From positions 1 to 38,801 of the forward strand of contig DASXOZ010000077.1 in NCBI GenBank assembly GCA_036493895.1: DNA of 38,801 nt, written 5' to 3'. The notes beneath the pieces were generated by a model. It was not told the origin of the DNA and made no database searches. It worked only from the letters and a program-made list of their open reading frames with translations. Shown piece by piece: positions 15,281 to 22,908 of the stretch (position 1 is its first letter; each line of letters opens with the position of its first letter). Origin of the DNA: Candidatus Binatia bacterium. Lineage in GTDB: Bacteria; Desulfobacterota; Binatia; UBA1149; CAITLU01. A program made the translations under genes and the position numbers.

Positions 15281-16185
15281 GCGACCTGATTCTTCATCAT
15301 TACTGGGAGTCGCCGTACGCGGAGAAGATCCGTCGCATCTTCGGCTTCAAGAAACTCGCGTGGCGCTCGGTGATCATCCCGATCATCATGCCGAAGCCCG
15401 ACCTGCTCGCGCTGACCGGCGGCTACCGCAAGACCCCGGTGCTGCAGATCGGCGCCGACGTCTACTGCGACACCGATCTGATCGCGCGCGTGCTCGACAC
15501 GATTGCGCCCGATCCGCCGCTGTTTCCGGACGACTGCTACGGGCAGTGCTACATGCTCGGTCCCTGGCAGCAGGAGTTTTTCTGGCTCTGCGTGCGCAGC
15601 GCCGGCGCCGCCGCGCCGCTGTTTCCGCCGGGTTTCCTCGAAGACCGCGCGACGATGCGCGACAATCCGATTACCCGCGACCAGGCCATTGCCGACGTAC
15701 CGGTGCACCGCGAGCAGCTTCGCGCCAAGCTCGACTTCCTCGATACCCAGCTTCGCGGCCGCCGCTTCGTGCTCGGCGATCGCATCAGTCTTGCCGACTT
15801 CGAGATGTTCCATCCCGCGAACCTGCTGGCGAAGATTGCGCAGGTCAGCCCGCTTCTGGATCCGTTCCCGAACATCGGCCGGTGGCTGGCGCGCATCGAC
15901 GAGCTGGGCTACGGCGACGTTTCGGAGATGACCGGTGGCGAAGCGGTCGAGGCTGCGCGCGCCGCGGCTCCGGTTCCCGGTGGCACCGTCGATGCCGACG
16001 AACCTAACGCTCTTCGCCTCGGCGATCGTGTCGAAGTCGTCCATGAGAGCTTCGGACGCGATCCGGTTGCCGGCGACGTCGTGTCGTCGTCGGTCCACGA
16101 GATCGCGATCCATCGCCGGGACGAGCGTACGGGCGACGTCGTCGTCCACTTTCCGCGCGAGCACTATCGCATCCGCAAAATCTGA
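15277..16185 (+). CDS. Glutathione S-transferase-like protein with extra C-terminal domain
   Basis: 302 residues. The ATG at 15277 overlaps the TetR stop (ATGA), with the SD agaggag. Residues 1-80 are a thioredoxin-like GST N-domain (HYWESPYAEKIRRIFGFK; Ser at the usual activating position; GGYRKTPVLQIG with cis-Pro; YCDTDLIARVL matching the ES/DS motif). Residues 90-210 are the helical GST C-domain (FVLGDRISLADFEMFHPANL with the N-capping Asp). The last 70 residues (RLGDRVEVVHESFGRDPVAG, VHFPREHYRIRKI) form a small beta-rich domain not present in classical GSTs. It is probably cytosolic. Glutathione conjugation or an isomerase role is plausible, and the SDR/TetR context suggests handling of a xenobiotic or lipid-derived compound. 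Confidence 0.85.
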   Translation: MSDLILHHYWESPYAEKIRRIFGFKKLAWRSVIIPIIMPKPDLLALTGGYRKTPVLQIGADVYCDTDLIARVLDTIAPDPPLFPDDCYGQCYMLGPWQQEFFWLCVRSAGAAAPLFPPGFLEDRATMRDNPITRDQAIADVPVHREQLRAKLDFLDTQLRGRRFVLGDRISLADFEMFHPANLLAKIAQVSPLLDPFPNIGRWLARIDELGYGDVSEMTGGEAVEAARAAAPVPGGTVDADEPNALRLGDRVEVVHESFGRDPVAGDVVSSSVHEIAIHRRDERTGDVVVHFPREHYRIRKI

Positions 16186-16315
16186 AGGCGCGGGCCGCGA
16201 GGCGCGTATGGGACTACGGGAGATACCCGATAGAGTTCAGGGTAAATACTGGTTTTGGATTAGTGTAGCTTCTATTAGCAGCCACGGGCTGGAAGGAGAG
16301 GTGATGGCCGGCGGG

Positions 16316-16355
16316 CTGGTGCCTGACCCCATTCCTGTGGTGCCTGACCCCATTA
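16316..16355. repeat. REP-type 21-bp repeat, two inverted units
   Basis: Two copies of GGTGCCTGACCCC (inverse orientation) with a 21-bp period, the spacer being ATTCCTGT. They lie in the 246-base gap between the GST gene and the first di-heme gene. Confidence 0.9.
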
Positions 16356-16431
16356 CATCGCGATATTAAAGGAGGTTGCGCGCGGGGCCGCGCTGTCGTT
16401 ACCTCGCGGTGGCTCGCCCGCGCCGAGGTCG

Positions 16432-18054
16432 ATGGCTCCTTATTCCAATTCTGCAGCAGCGCTGCGCCGGGCCCTGGCGGCCGCCGCCGCCATCTGTGCC
16501 GCCGCGGCCCTGCCGGGGTTGGTCCGGGCCGCGGACACCCCCGATGCCGCAGTGCCGTCCGCAACGGCTGCCCCGGCGGCAGGCTCCGCCGCCACGGCCG
16601 AGGCCGCCCGCAACCTGGCGCTGCGTGACCGCGGCCTGCCCGACGACGTCACGACGAGCGAGCTGCTCACGCGCGCGATCGACCTGCGCCGCCGCGAAGA
16701 TTTCGATCGCATGCTCGATGCGTACGAGCCGGGCGAGCTGATCGAGCACGCGACGCTGAACGACATCGACTTCGACAACCGCAAGCTCGGCGTCGACACG
16801 TTGTTCGTCGTCGGCGACGAGCTCTTCGCCTACCTGTTCCGTCCCGAGAACGGATGGGGAGGTAAGGGCCGGCGCATCGACGCGATCGATTACACGCCGA
16901 GCCCGCGTCGCATTCACGACGGCCTGAAGGGAGGCCCCGACGCATTCGCATGCGCCAGCTGTCACTCCAAGGGCGGTCCCGACGGCGCCGGCACCGGCAC
17001 GCAGAATGCGTTCCTGCGCGGCGACGGCGTCGCGCTCGCGAGCGCCGACCAGCGCAATCCTCCGCACATGCTCGGACTCGGCCCGGTCGAATTGCTAGGC
17101 AGGGAGATGTCGAGCGAGCTTGCCGCCGAGGCGAAAGCCGCCGCCGACGCTGCGAAAAAAGGAAAACGCGCAGTCGACAAGCCGCTCGTGACGAAAGGCG
17201 TCTCGTTCGGCACGATCACCTCGGATGCAGACGGCAAGCTCGACTACTCGAAAATCCAGGGCGTGGATCCCGACCTCGTCATCAAGCCGTTCGGATGGAA
17301 AGGCCACCAGGCGACCTTGCGTGCGATGATCGAGGAATCGCTGCAGATCCACCAGGGCCTGCTGTCCAAGCGCATCCAGCTCGCGATCAAGGACGGAACC
17401 CTCGATCGCGGGCCGTACGGCAACGGCCCTTGGTACGACGTCGACGAAGACGGAGTGTCGCTCGAGATCGATTCCGGAATGCTGACGACGGTGGTCGGCT
17501 ATCTCGCGCAGCTCGAAGTGCCGGTGATCCGGCCTCCGCACGACGCGCAGCTTCTCGACCTATTTGCCGCGGGCAGGCGCAGCTTCGAGACGATCGGCTG
17601 CGCGAGCTGCCACGTGCCGTCGCTCGACCTGAAGGATCCGAAGCTCAACGCCGCCGACGGTGTGCCCAATGCACCGGCGTTTCTCATCGATCTGTCGAAA
17701 GACGGCGATCAGCCGAAAGTGGAGCCGCGGTACGCATCGCCGACGACGTCGTACATCGTGCACCTGTTCAGCGATCTCAAGCGCCACGACATGGGACCCA
17801 GCCTGGCCTCGCCGGCTGCGCAGGGAGCGATTGCGGCCAGCGTGTTCCTCACGCGGCCGCTCTGGGGACTGGCCGAGACGGCGCCGTATCTTCACGACGG
17901 GCGCGCACCGACGATCCAGGATGCGATCGTGATGCACGGAGGTGAAGCGAAGGCCGCGCGCGACGCGTACCTCGCGCTCGACGAGAACGGCAAAGCGGGA
18001 GTGCGCGTGTTCCTCGCGTCGCTGTCGCGGCAGCCGAAGTTGTTCCTGCCATGA
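16432..18054 (+). CDS. Exported di-heme c-type oxidoreductase (DUF1111-like), first of a pair
   Basis: 540 residues with an Ala-rich signal peptide (ALRRALAAAAAICAAAALPG, cleavage near VRA/ADT). Two CxxCH heme sites are present: CASCH at 174-178 and 390-394. The C-terminal block RPLWGLAETAPYLHDGRAPT with the following MHGGEA is the signature of the DUF1111 / di-heme peroxidase-like family related to MauG and cytochrome c peroxidases. LVIKPFGWKGHQATLR and FSDLKRHDMG are shared with its neighbour. It is probably a periplasmic redox enzyme or electron carrier; the substrate is unknown. A perfect SD-like aaaggagg at 16368-16375 lies 56 bases before the ATG and seems too far to serve it. The stop overlaps the next start (ATGA), so the pair is coupled. 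Confidence 0.9.
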   Translation: MAPYSNSAAALRRALAAAAAICAAAALPGLVRAADTPDAAVPSATAAPAAGSAATAEAARNLALRDRGLPDDVTTSELLTRAIDLRRREDFDRMLDAYEPGELIEHATLNDIDFDNRKLGVDTLFVVGDELFAYLFRPENGWGGKGRRIDAIDYTPSPRRIHDGLKGGPDAFACASCHSKGGPDGAGTGTQNAFLRGDGVALASADQRNPPHMLGLGPVELLGREMSSELAAEAKAAADAAKKGKRAVDKPLVTKGVSFGTITSDADGKLDYSKIQGVDPDLVIKPFGWKGHQATLRAMIEESLQIHQGLLSKRIQLAIKDGTLDRGPYGNGPWYDVDEDGVSLEIDSGMLTTVVGYLAQLEVPVIRPPHDAQLLDLFAAGRRSFETIGCASCHVPSLDLKDPKLNAADGVPNAPAFLIDLSKDGDQPKVEPRYASPTTSYIVHLFSDLKRHDMGPSLASPAAQGAIAASVFLTRPLWGLAETAPYLHDGRAPTIQDAIVMHGGEAKAARDAYLALDENGKAGVRVFLASLSRQPKLFLP

Positions 18055-19766
18055 AGAGCTGGGGTCAGGCACCAGCACGTTGGGGTCAGGCACCAGTGAG
18101 CTGGGGTCAGGCACCAGTGAGCTGGGGTCAGGCACCAGTGCGCTGGGGTCAGGCACCAGCACGTTGGGGTCAGGCGCCAGCACGTTGGGGGCAGGCACCA
18201 GTGCGCTGGTGCCTGACCCCGGTCGCCTCGATCGTCGCGGTTGCGATGCTGTTCTCGATCGCATGCGGCCAAGAGACGGCCGCCGCTGCGTCGCCCGAAA
18301 CCGCTTCGCAGTCGTGGCGCTCCGATTGCCAGCCGATCGTGCGGCCCGCTCCGCTCAGCATGGATGCTGCGCGCGATGCGCTGCGCACCGCCGAGCGGCG
18401 CCAGGATCTGAAGCTTCGCGAAGCCGCTTCGCCCGGTGCGCTGATGCGCGAAGTGCACGCGAAGATCGGCGCGAAGGATCTCGCCGGCGGGCAGGTGTGC
18501 CCGTCGGAGCTGGCCGAGCTCGGCGAACGGTTGTTCGAGCACGAGTTCAACTTTGCCGACGGCCTTGGAAGCGGCGAAGCGTCGCATTCATCGACAGGGC
18601 CTTTTCGCCGCGTGCACGGCGGGCTTTTCGGCGGACCGGAGACGATCTCGTGCACGTCGTGCCACTGGATCGGCGGCCCCGGCGGTGCGGGCGCCGAGAC
18701 GGACGATGCGTTCCTCGACGGCGACGGCAAAACGCCTGGTGCAGGCGACGCTCGAAATCCGCAGGCCCTCGCTGCCCTCGGCGTCGTGCAGGCGCTGGCA
18801 CGAGAGATGACGCGCGACCTGCAGCATCAGCGCGATGCATTGCTTGCCGATGCGGCGAAGGCCGGAGATTCGCGCGAAAAACACCTGGTGACCAAGGGCA
18901 TCGATTTCGGCGTGCTGCGCGCGACGAAGAGCGGGGCGATCGACGCGTCCGGCCTTGCCGGCATCGACGGCGATCTCGTCGTCAAGCCGTTCGGATGGAA
19001 AGGCACGCGCGCCGACATCGAGAGCTTCGCGAGCGAGGCGCTGCAGTTTCACCTCGGCGTGCAGAGCGACGATCTCGTGGCCTCCGACGACGTTGCGATG
19101 AAGGGCAGCGGCAAGGATCCGATGGATCCGGACGGCGACGGAGTGCGAGGGGAGTTCGATCACGCGGCGATGGCGGCAGTGACGACGCATCTTGCGCTGC
19201 TCGAGATGCCGGTCATCGAGCCGCTGATCCAGGACCGCATGCTGGCGCCCGCGGCGACCGGACTTCTCGCGCCGACGACGACGAGCTTCGTCGATGCTTT
19301 TGCGCGGGGGCGCGAAGAATTCCATGCGCTGGGCTGCGCGTCGTGCCACCAGCCGATGATGGTGCTCGACAGTCCGATGGTCGAGATCAACGGGCTGCCG
19401 CCGATCGATCTGTCGAAACAGATGCGCCAGCCGGGCCTCGTCTACGATGACAGTGTGCGCGGATATCCGGTGTGGCTGTTCAGCGATCTCAAGCGCCACG
19501 ACATGGGCGAGGCCAATCGCGCGCGGCACGTGCAGCGCGGGGTTGCGGTGGAGCAGTACCTCACGCCGCGGCTGTGGGGTGTTGCCAACTCGGCGCCGTA
19601 TCTTCACGACGGCCGCGCACCGAGCCTCGACTACGCGATCGCGGGCCACGACGGCGAAGGCGCCGCCGCGCGCGCCGCATTCTCCGCGCTGTCGCTCGAG
19701 GACAAGGGCGCCCTGCGCGTCTACCTGATGTCCCTGCGCCGAGCCCCCCGCATAATTGTTCCATAG
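18051..19766 (+). CDS. Exported di-heme c-type oxidoreductase (DUF1111-like) with in-frame repeat-encoded N-terminus
   Basis: 571 residues. The ATG overlaps the previous stop. After MKS come seven WGQAP heptads and WCLTP, which are the 21-bp repeat array translated in frame (residues 4-57). Then follow a hydrophobic segment (VASIVAVAMLFSIAC, 58-72) and the mature domain. The lipobox is weak (S at -3), so lipidation is uncertain. Heme sites are CTSCH (201-205) and CASCH (429-433). The C-terminal PRLWGVANSAPYLHDGRAPS matches the DUF1111 signature. VVKPFGWKG and FSDLKRHDMG match the upstream paralogue. It is likely periplasmic and works with its neighbour. The 54-residue extension of the signal-peptide n-region is abnormal; a downstream ATG at 18246 leaves too short a signal peptide, so the MKS start is favoured. 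Confidence 0.85.
   Translation: MKSWGQAPARWGQAPVSWGQAPVSWGQAPVRWGQAPARWGQAPARWGQAPVRWCLTPVASIVAVAMLFSIACGQETAAAASPETASQSWRSDCQPIVRPAPLSMDAARDALRTAERRQDLKLREAASPGALMREVHAKIGAKDLAGGQVCPSELAELGERLFEHEFNFADGLGSGEASHSSTGPFRRVHGGLFGGPETISCTSCHWIGGPGGAGAETDDAFLDGDGKTPGAGDARNPQALAALGVVQALAREMTRDLQHQRDALLADAAKAGDSREKHLVTKGIDFGVLRATKSGAIDASGLAGIDGDLVVKPFGWKGTRADIESFASEALQFHLGVQSDDLVASDDVAMKGSGKDPMDPDGDGVRGEFDHAAMAAVTTHLALLEMPVIEPLIQDRMLAPAATGLLAPTTTSFVDAFARGREEFHALGCASCHQPMMVLDSPMVEINGLPPIDLSKQMRQPGLVYDDSVRGYPVWLFSDLKRHDMGEANRARHVQRGVAVEQYLTPRLWGVANSAPYLHDGRAPSLDYAIAGHDGEGAAARAAFSALSLEDKGALRVYLMSLRRAPRIIVP
18060..18220. repeat. REP-type 21-bp tandem array (7 forward, 1 inverted) inside a coding region
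   Basis: Seven consecutive 21-bp units (18060-18206) with the core GGGGTCAGGCACC (the last reads GGGGGCAGGCACC), then one inverted unit, GGTGCCTGACCCC (18208-18220). The last forward and the inverted unit form a hairpin with stem ...GGCACCAG/CTGGTGCC... and a 4-nt loop (TGCG). Units vary at the last five bases (GCACG, GTGAG, GTGCG). The whole array is in frame with the di-heme gene. Confidence 0.95.
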
Positions 19767-19770
19767 TTGT

Positions 19771-19847
19771 AATGGGGTCAGGCACCAGAGGAATAGGGTC
19801 AGGCACCAGAGGAATAGCCACTATTCCTCTGGTGCCTGACCCCATTA
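19771..19847. repeat. REP-type repeats forming a very long hairpin between convergent genes
   Basis: Two forward units (from 19773 and 19794) and one inverted unit (19821-19847). The second forward copy with flanks (19792-19817) pairs with 19821-19846 over 26 bp with one mismatch and a 3-nt loop. The first forward copy pairs perfectly over 26 bp. It lies between the stops of the second di-heme gene and the FG-GAP gene and could end transcription from both sides. Confidence 0.93.
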
Positions 19848-21200
19848 CTACTTTCGCATGACAAACAGGTCGAGGTAGCCGACGAGGTCGTCGGTGCCGA
19901 CTTTGTGGCGCAGGGATGCGACGAGCAGGGCGGGCTGGCCTTTGCCGTCGGGGTCGGGGGCGCGGCGGATGTGCCAGCCGAACCACGCTTCGCTGTCGTC
20001 GCCGAACCACTCGGCGAGCACTTCGCCGGTGCGACCCGAGCGGATCTCCATGCGCCCGGCTTTTTCGTGGTCGGCTTCGAGGTACCACGGCGCGCCGATC
20101 GCGATGTCGTCGAAGCCGTCGCCGTCGATGTCGCCGGCGCTCACGACCATGCGGCCGTACAGCTCCCCGTGCTGCCTGCCCACCCAGTGACGCAGCACCG
20201 CGCCGGTCTTCGACGAGTAGATCCACATTTCGCCGGGCAGCTTGCGCGTATGATCGAACGTGCGCGGAGCCGAGATCGCGAAGTCGCCCTTGCCGTCGCC
20301 ATCGAAGTCGCCGACCTGCGCGACGATTTCGCCGAGACCCATGTCGGCGCCGTCGCCCTTCCATTCGCGCAGCAGCGCTCCGGTCTTCGACGACAGGAGC
20401 TGGGCGCGGCCGGTCGCACGGCCCGGTGAGTCCAGATACGTGAAGTCGCCGACGAGAAGATCGCTCTTGCCGTCGCCGTCGAAGTCCTCGGTGCGCGCAA
20501 GATACCAGCCGAACGACTGGCTCGGCTTTTCCGGCGCGTAAGTCTGCAGCACCGACCCGTCCTTGCCGCTCAGCAGGTAGACGCGGCCGCCGCTTCCGGA
20601 TGGTGCCCCGGCAAAGATATCGGGCGCGCCGTCGCCGTTCTGATCGCCGGCAGCAGCGAGATCCCAGCCGAGATTCTCTTCGCGGTCGGCCCGGTGCGAC
20701 CAGATTTCGGCGCCGGTCTTCGGCGAGCGCGCCGAGATGACGCCGCGGAACACTCCCGGTTCCACTTCGGCGTTCGGCGCCGAGATCACGAGGTCGGCAA
20801 GGCCGTCGCCGCTGATGTCGCCGATCGGCAGCACCGAGTGGCCGAACAGGCCGTTCTTCAGCGTCCCGTCCCACTGCCGGATCTTCGCTCCGGTGGCGCC
20901 GGACCAGACTTCCGCGGTGCCGTCCTGGAAAATTCCGTCGGCGAGCTTGAAGCGCGCGCCGGCGGCGATGTCGGCGCGGCCGTCTCCGTCCATGTCCACG
21001 GGTTCACCGAAGCGGAAGCCGACTTCTCCGTGCGGCACATCTCCGTTGATGCGCAGCGCGCGACACCAGCCGTGACTGGAAGCGTCGCAGGGCGGCGGCG
21101 CGAGGATGCGAGGTGCGGGCGGCGCTTCGTCCGCGTGGGCACTGCCCGCGCCCGACAGGACGAAGAGGAACGCAGCGAGATGAAGTGGAAGCGGTCGCAC
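19848..21200 (-). CDS. Exported FG-GAP (integrin-alpha-type beta-propeller) repeat protein
   Basis: 450 residues with a signal peptide (MRPLPLHLAAFLFVLSGAGS, cleavage near AHA/DEA). Seven blades can be read, each with a Ca-binding-type loop: DMDGDGRADI, DISGDGLADL, DQNGDGAPDI, DFDGDGKSDL, DFDGDGKGDF, DIDGDGFDDI and a degenerate DPDGKGQPAL. Each is preceded by a GFG-like turn (FGWYLA, LYGRMV). This gives a seven-bladed propeller, as in the integrin-alpha head. It is secreted or surface-exposed. Such proteins often bind partners or ligands, but none is identified. One Cys pair near the N-terminus (PPPCDASSHGWC) is probably disulfide-bonded. The TAG stop is followed directly by TAA and the repeat array. 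It faces the di-heme pair. Confidence 0.9.
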   Translation of the reverse strand: MRPLPLHLAAFLFVLSGAGSAHADEAPPAPRILAPPPCDASSHGWCRALRINGDVPHGEVGFRFGEPVDMDGDGRADIAAGARFKLADGIFQDGTAEVWSGATGAKIRQWDGTLKNGLFGHSVLPIGDISGDGLADLVISAPNAEVEPGVFRGVISARSPKTGAEIWSHRADREENLGWDLAAAGDQNGDGAPDIFAGAPSGSGGRVYLLSGKDGSVLQTYAPEKPSQSFGWYLARTEDFDGDGKSDLLVGDFTYLDSPGRATGRAQLLSSKTGALLREWKGDGADMGLGEIVAQVGDFDGDGKGDFAISAPRTFDHTRKLPGEMWIYSSKTGAVLRHWVGRQHGELYGRMVVSAGDIDGDGFDDIAIGAPWYLEADHEKAGRMEIRSGRTGEVLAEWFGDDSEAWFGWHIRRAPDPDGKGQPALLVASLRHKVGTDDLVGYLDLFVMRK

Positions 21201-21249
21201 CGGCTGAATGGGAGAGAATGGAACGGAGCCGAGTATCGAGGCGGAAGCG

Positions 21250-21296
21250 GAAAAATCAAAAGACGGGCGCCGGCGGCGTGCTCACGCCGCCGGCGC
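21250..21296 (-). terminator. Rho-independent terminator (minus strand)
   Basis: GCGCCGGCGGCG (21267-21278) pairs with CGCCGCCGGCGC (21285-21296) around a 6-nt loop. Read on the minus strand it is followed by a T-rich run (bases 21263-21250). It lies 10 bases after the stop of the minus-strand gene at 21306. Confidence 0.8.
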
Positions 21297-21305
21297 TACC
21301 GAAAG

Positions 21306-22325
21306 TCACTGACAGCAGGCGACCCAGTGAGCGGCGTTGCAGCCCGATCCGCCAGGCAGATCGCCTGGCGTGTACGTGCCGAGCTGGCCCGTCGCGTTGT
21401 TCAATAGGACGCTATCTCCGCCGGCGCCGGTGTGGAACGTCCCATAGTGCCAGTGCAGCGTCGGCGTACTGATGTCACGGCACTGTTCGAGATCGGTACG
21501 CGTCGGATCGATCGCCCACAGGTCCGTCACCGGGTTCATTGAGGGATCCTTCAGCCCCATCATGCTGCCATTGCCCTCGGCGCCCTGCAGCTCCAGATAG
21601 GTGCACGCATGGGCACTGCCGCCAAAAGCGCTCAAGCATGCGGCCTGCGCCCCAGGTAGTCCGAGAGTCATGTTGTACGTGAAAACCCCGGTACTCTTCA
21701 GAAGCGCCCCGACCACCGTCGCCGACGGGACAGTCGTCGTGGTCGTCGTCGTCGAACTCGTCGTCGTCGCCTCCGGATGACATCCCGCCGGCTCGCCGGC
21801 GCAGCTTCCGATACCGCAGTTCGTGACGTTGAACTGCGAAGCAGTGTCCTTTCCGTTCGCGCCGATGCAGGTCATGCAGTACTCGACGGTGCCGCCGCCG
21901 GTCTTCACCGAGGCGTGCACCGTGCCCTGCGTCGTATTGTCGAGCAGCGAATACGTGACGCCCGACTTGATCTTGAACGACAGCTTCTTGTCCTGGATCG
22001 TGAACTGGTTCTTCGTGTCCGAATTCTTGTACTTCCAGGCCTTGCCCGTGTCCTGCCAGTTGGGACCGCTCTCGAACAGCTGACAGAAACTGTCGGTCGC
22101 GCTCCACACGTGAACGGTCGCGCCGTTGAGGCCCGGCGCATGCGCGTCGGAATAGAGCACCAGCGAATCGCCCGACTGTCCGAAGAGCTGACGCTTGGCC
22201 GGGTCGGTGTTGTCCTTGATCAGGATCTTCTTGGTCGTGATGTGCTTGTCGCCGGCAGCGGCTCCGCCTGCACAGGCTCCGACGATGAACAGGGCGCCGA
22301 GCGCGACGATGGTGACTTTGTGCAT
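21306..22325 (-). CDS. Exported two-domain protein with Thr-rich linker
   Basis: 339 residues from the ATG at 22325. The N-terminus MHKVTIVALGALFIVGACAG is a signal peptide, possibly a lipoprotein type (VGAC). The first domain (25-200) starts with KKILIKDNTDPAKRQ and contains a Cys group (YCMTCIGANGKD, VTNCGIGSC, GCHPEA). It is followed by a Ser/Thr linker (ATTTSSTTTTTTTVPSAT). The C-terminal domain (about 220-339) carries AACLSAFGGSAHACTYLELQ, DLWAIDPTRTDLEQCRD and a final CNAAHWVACCQ. Thr-rich linkers between exported domains recur in this style of genome, but I know no function. It is read toward the FG-GAP gene on the same strand, with a terminator between, so they are separate units. Confidence 0.8.
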   Translation of the reverse strand: MHKVTIVALGALFIVGACAGGAAAGDKHITTKKILIKDNTDPAKRQLFGQSGDSLVLYSDAHAPGLNGATVHVWSATDSFCQLFESGPNWQDTGKAWKYKNSDTKNQFTIQDKKLSFKIKSGVTYSLLDNTTQGTVHASVKTGGGTVEYCMTCIGANGKDTASQFNVTNCGIGSCAGEPAGCHPEATTTSSTTTTTTTVPSATVVGALLKSTGVFTYNMTLGLPGAQAACLSAFGGSAHACTYLELQGAEGNGSMMGLKDPSMNPVTDLWAIDPTRTDLEQCRDISTPTLHWHYGTFHTGAGGDSVLLNNATGQLGTYTPGDLPGGSGCNAAHWVACCQ

Positions 22326-22908
22326 GAATCCAACCCCCGGCAGTGACCGCACGCGTGCGGCCAGGAAAATTGCGGACGAATGTGGGATCCGCCGGCCGCG
22401 GATACGGCGCACGGACGGAAACTTCCCGGCCAGGCTCCCTGGCTCCGGGGATACTCGCTGCCGGCGCAGGGTTCTGTCAAGGCACGTCGCGGAAACGCGC
22501 GGCGGCGCCGATTTCTCGTTGTTTGCCGCAACCTTGGCATTGCCGCCGCGACGACGGCAGTCCGCCGTCGGACCACCCGCGTGGGGGTGCCATTTTCGCC
22601 CGCAGCGTCGTGATACAAATCGCGGCGCGGCGCCCCATTCGCATCCTTGGGGTCAGGCACCAGAAGCACTCACACGCAGCGTACTTGTTTTGCAGGAACC
22701 GGTCGCGGTGGCGCGTCGCCGCTGGTGCCTGACCCCGCCCCGGCGCTCCGCACCCTCGATGGGAACTCGACGAAACTCGCGCGGGCGAGCCGCCCACTCG
22801 GCGACAATGCGCCGGCGATACCGCCATCGAGTGCCGGCTTCCGCGTCAGCCGCCGTTTTCCGTTCCACCCGATTTCCGTGCGTCAATTCCCGCGCTATGG
22901 TCGCGAGC
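22326..22908. other. Divergent intergenic region with one inverted repeat pair
   Basis: About 580 bases between divergent genes. Apart from the repeat pair (22648-22736) I see no gene; the frames here are shadows without signals. It must hold promoters for both flanking genes, but no clear consensus is visible. Confidence 0.5.
22648..22736. repeat. REP-type repeats, inverted pair with 58-base spacer
   Basis: Forward TGGGGTCAGGCACCAG (22648-22663) and inverted CTGGTGCCTGACCCC (22722-22736). The spacer has no repeat content. The arms match over 15 bases, so a BIME-like stem with a long loop is possible. It lies between divergent genes. Confidence 0.9.

Noticed and set aside
18060..18220. Regular direct repeats as a CRISPR array
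   Set aside because: The units are contiguous 21-mers without unique spacers, the array is in frame with a gene, the same unit occurs at many other sites, and no cas gene is present.
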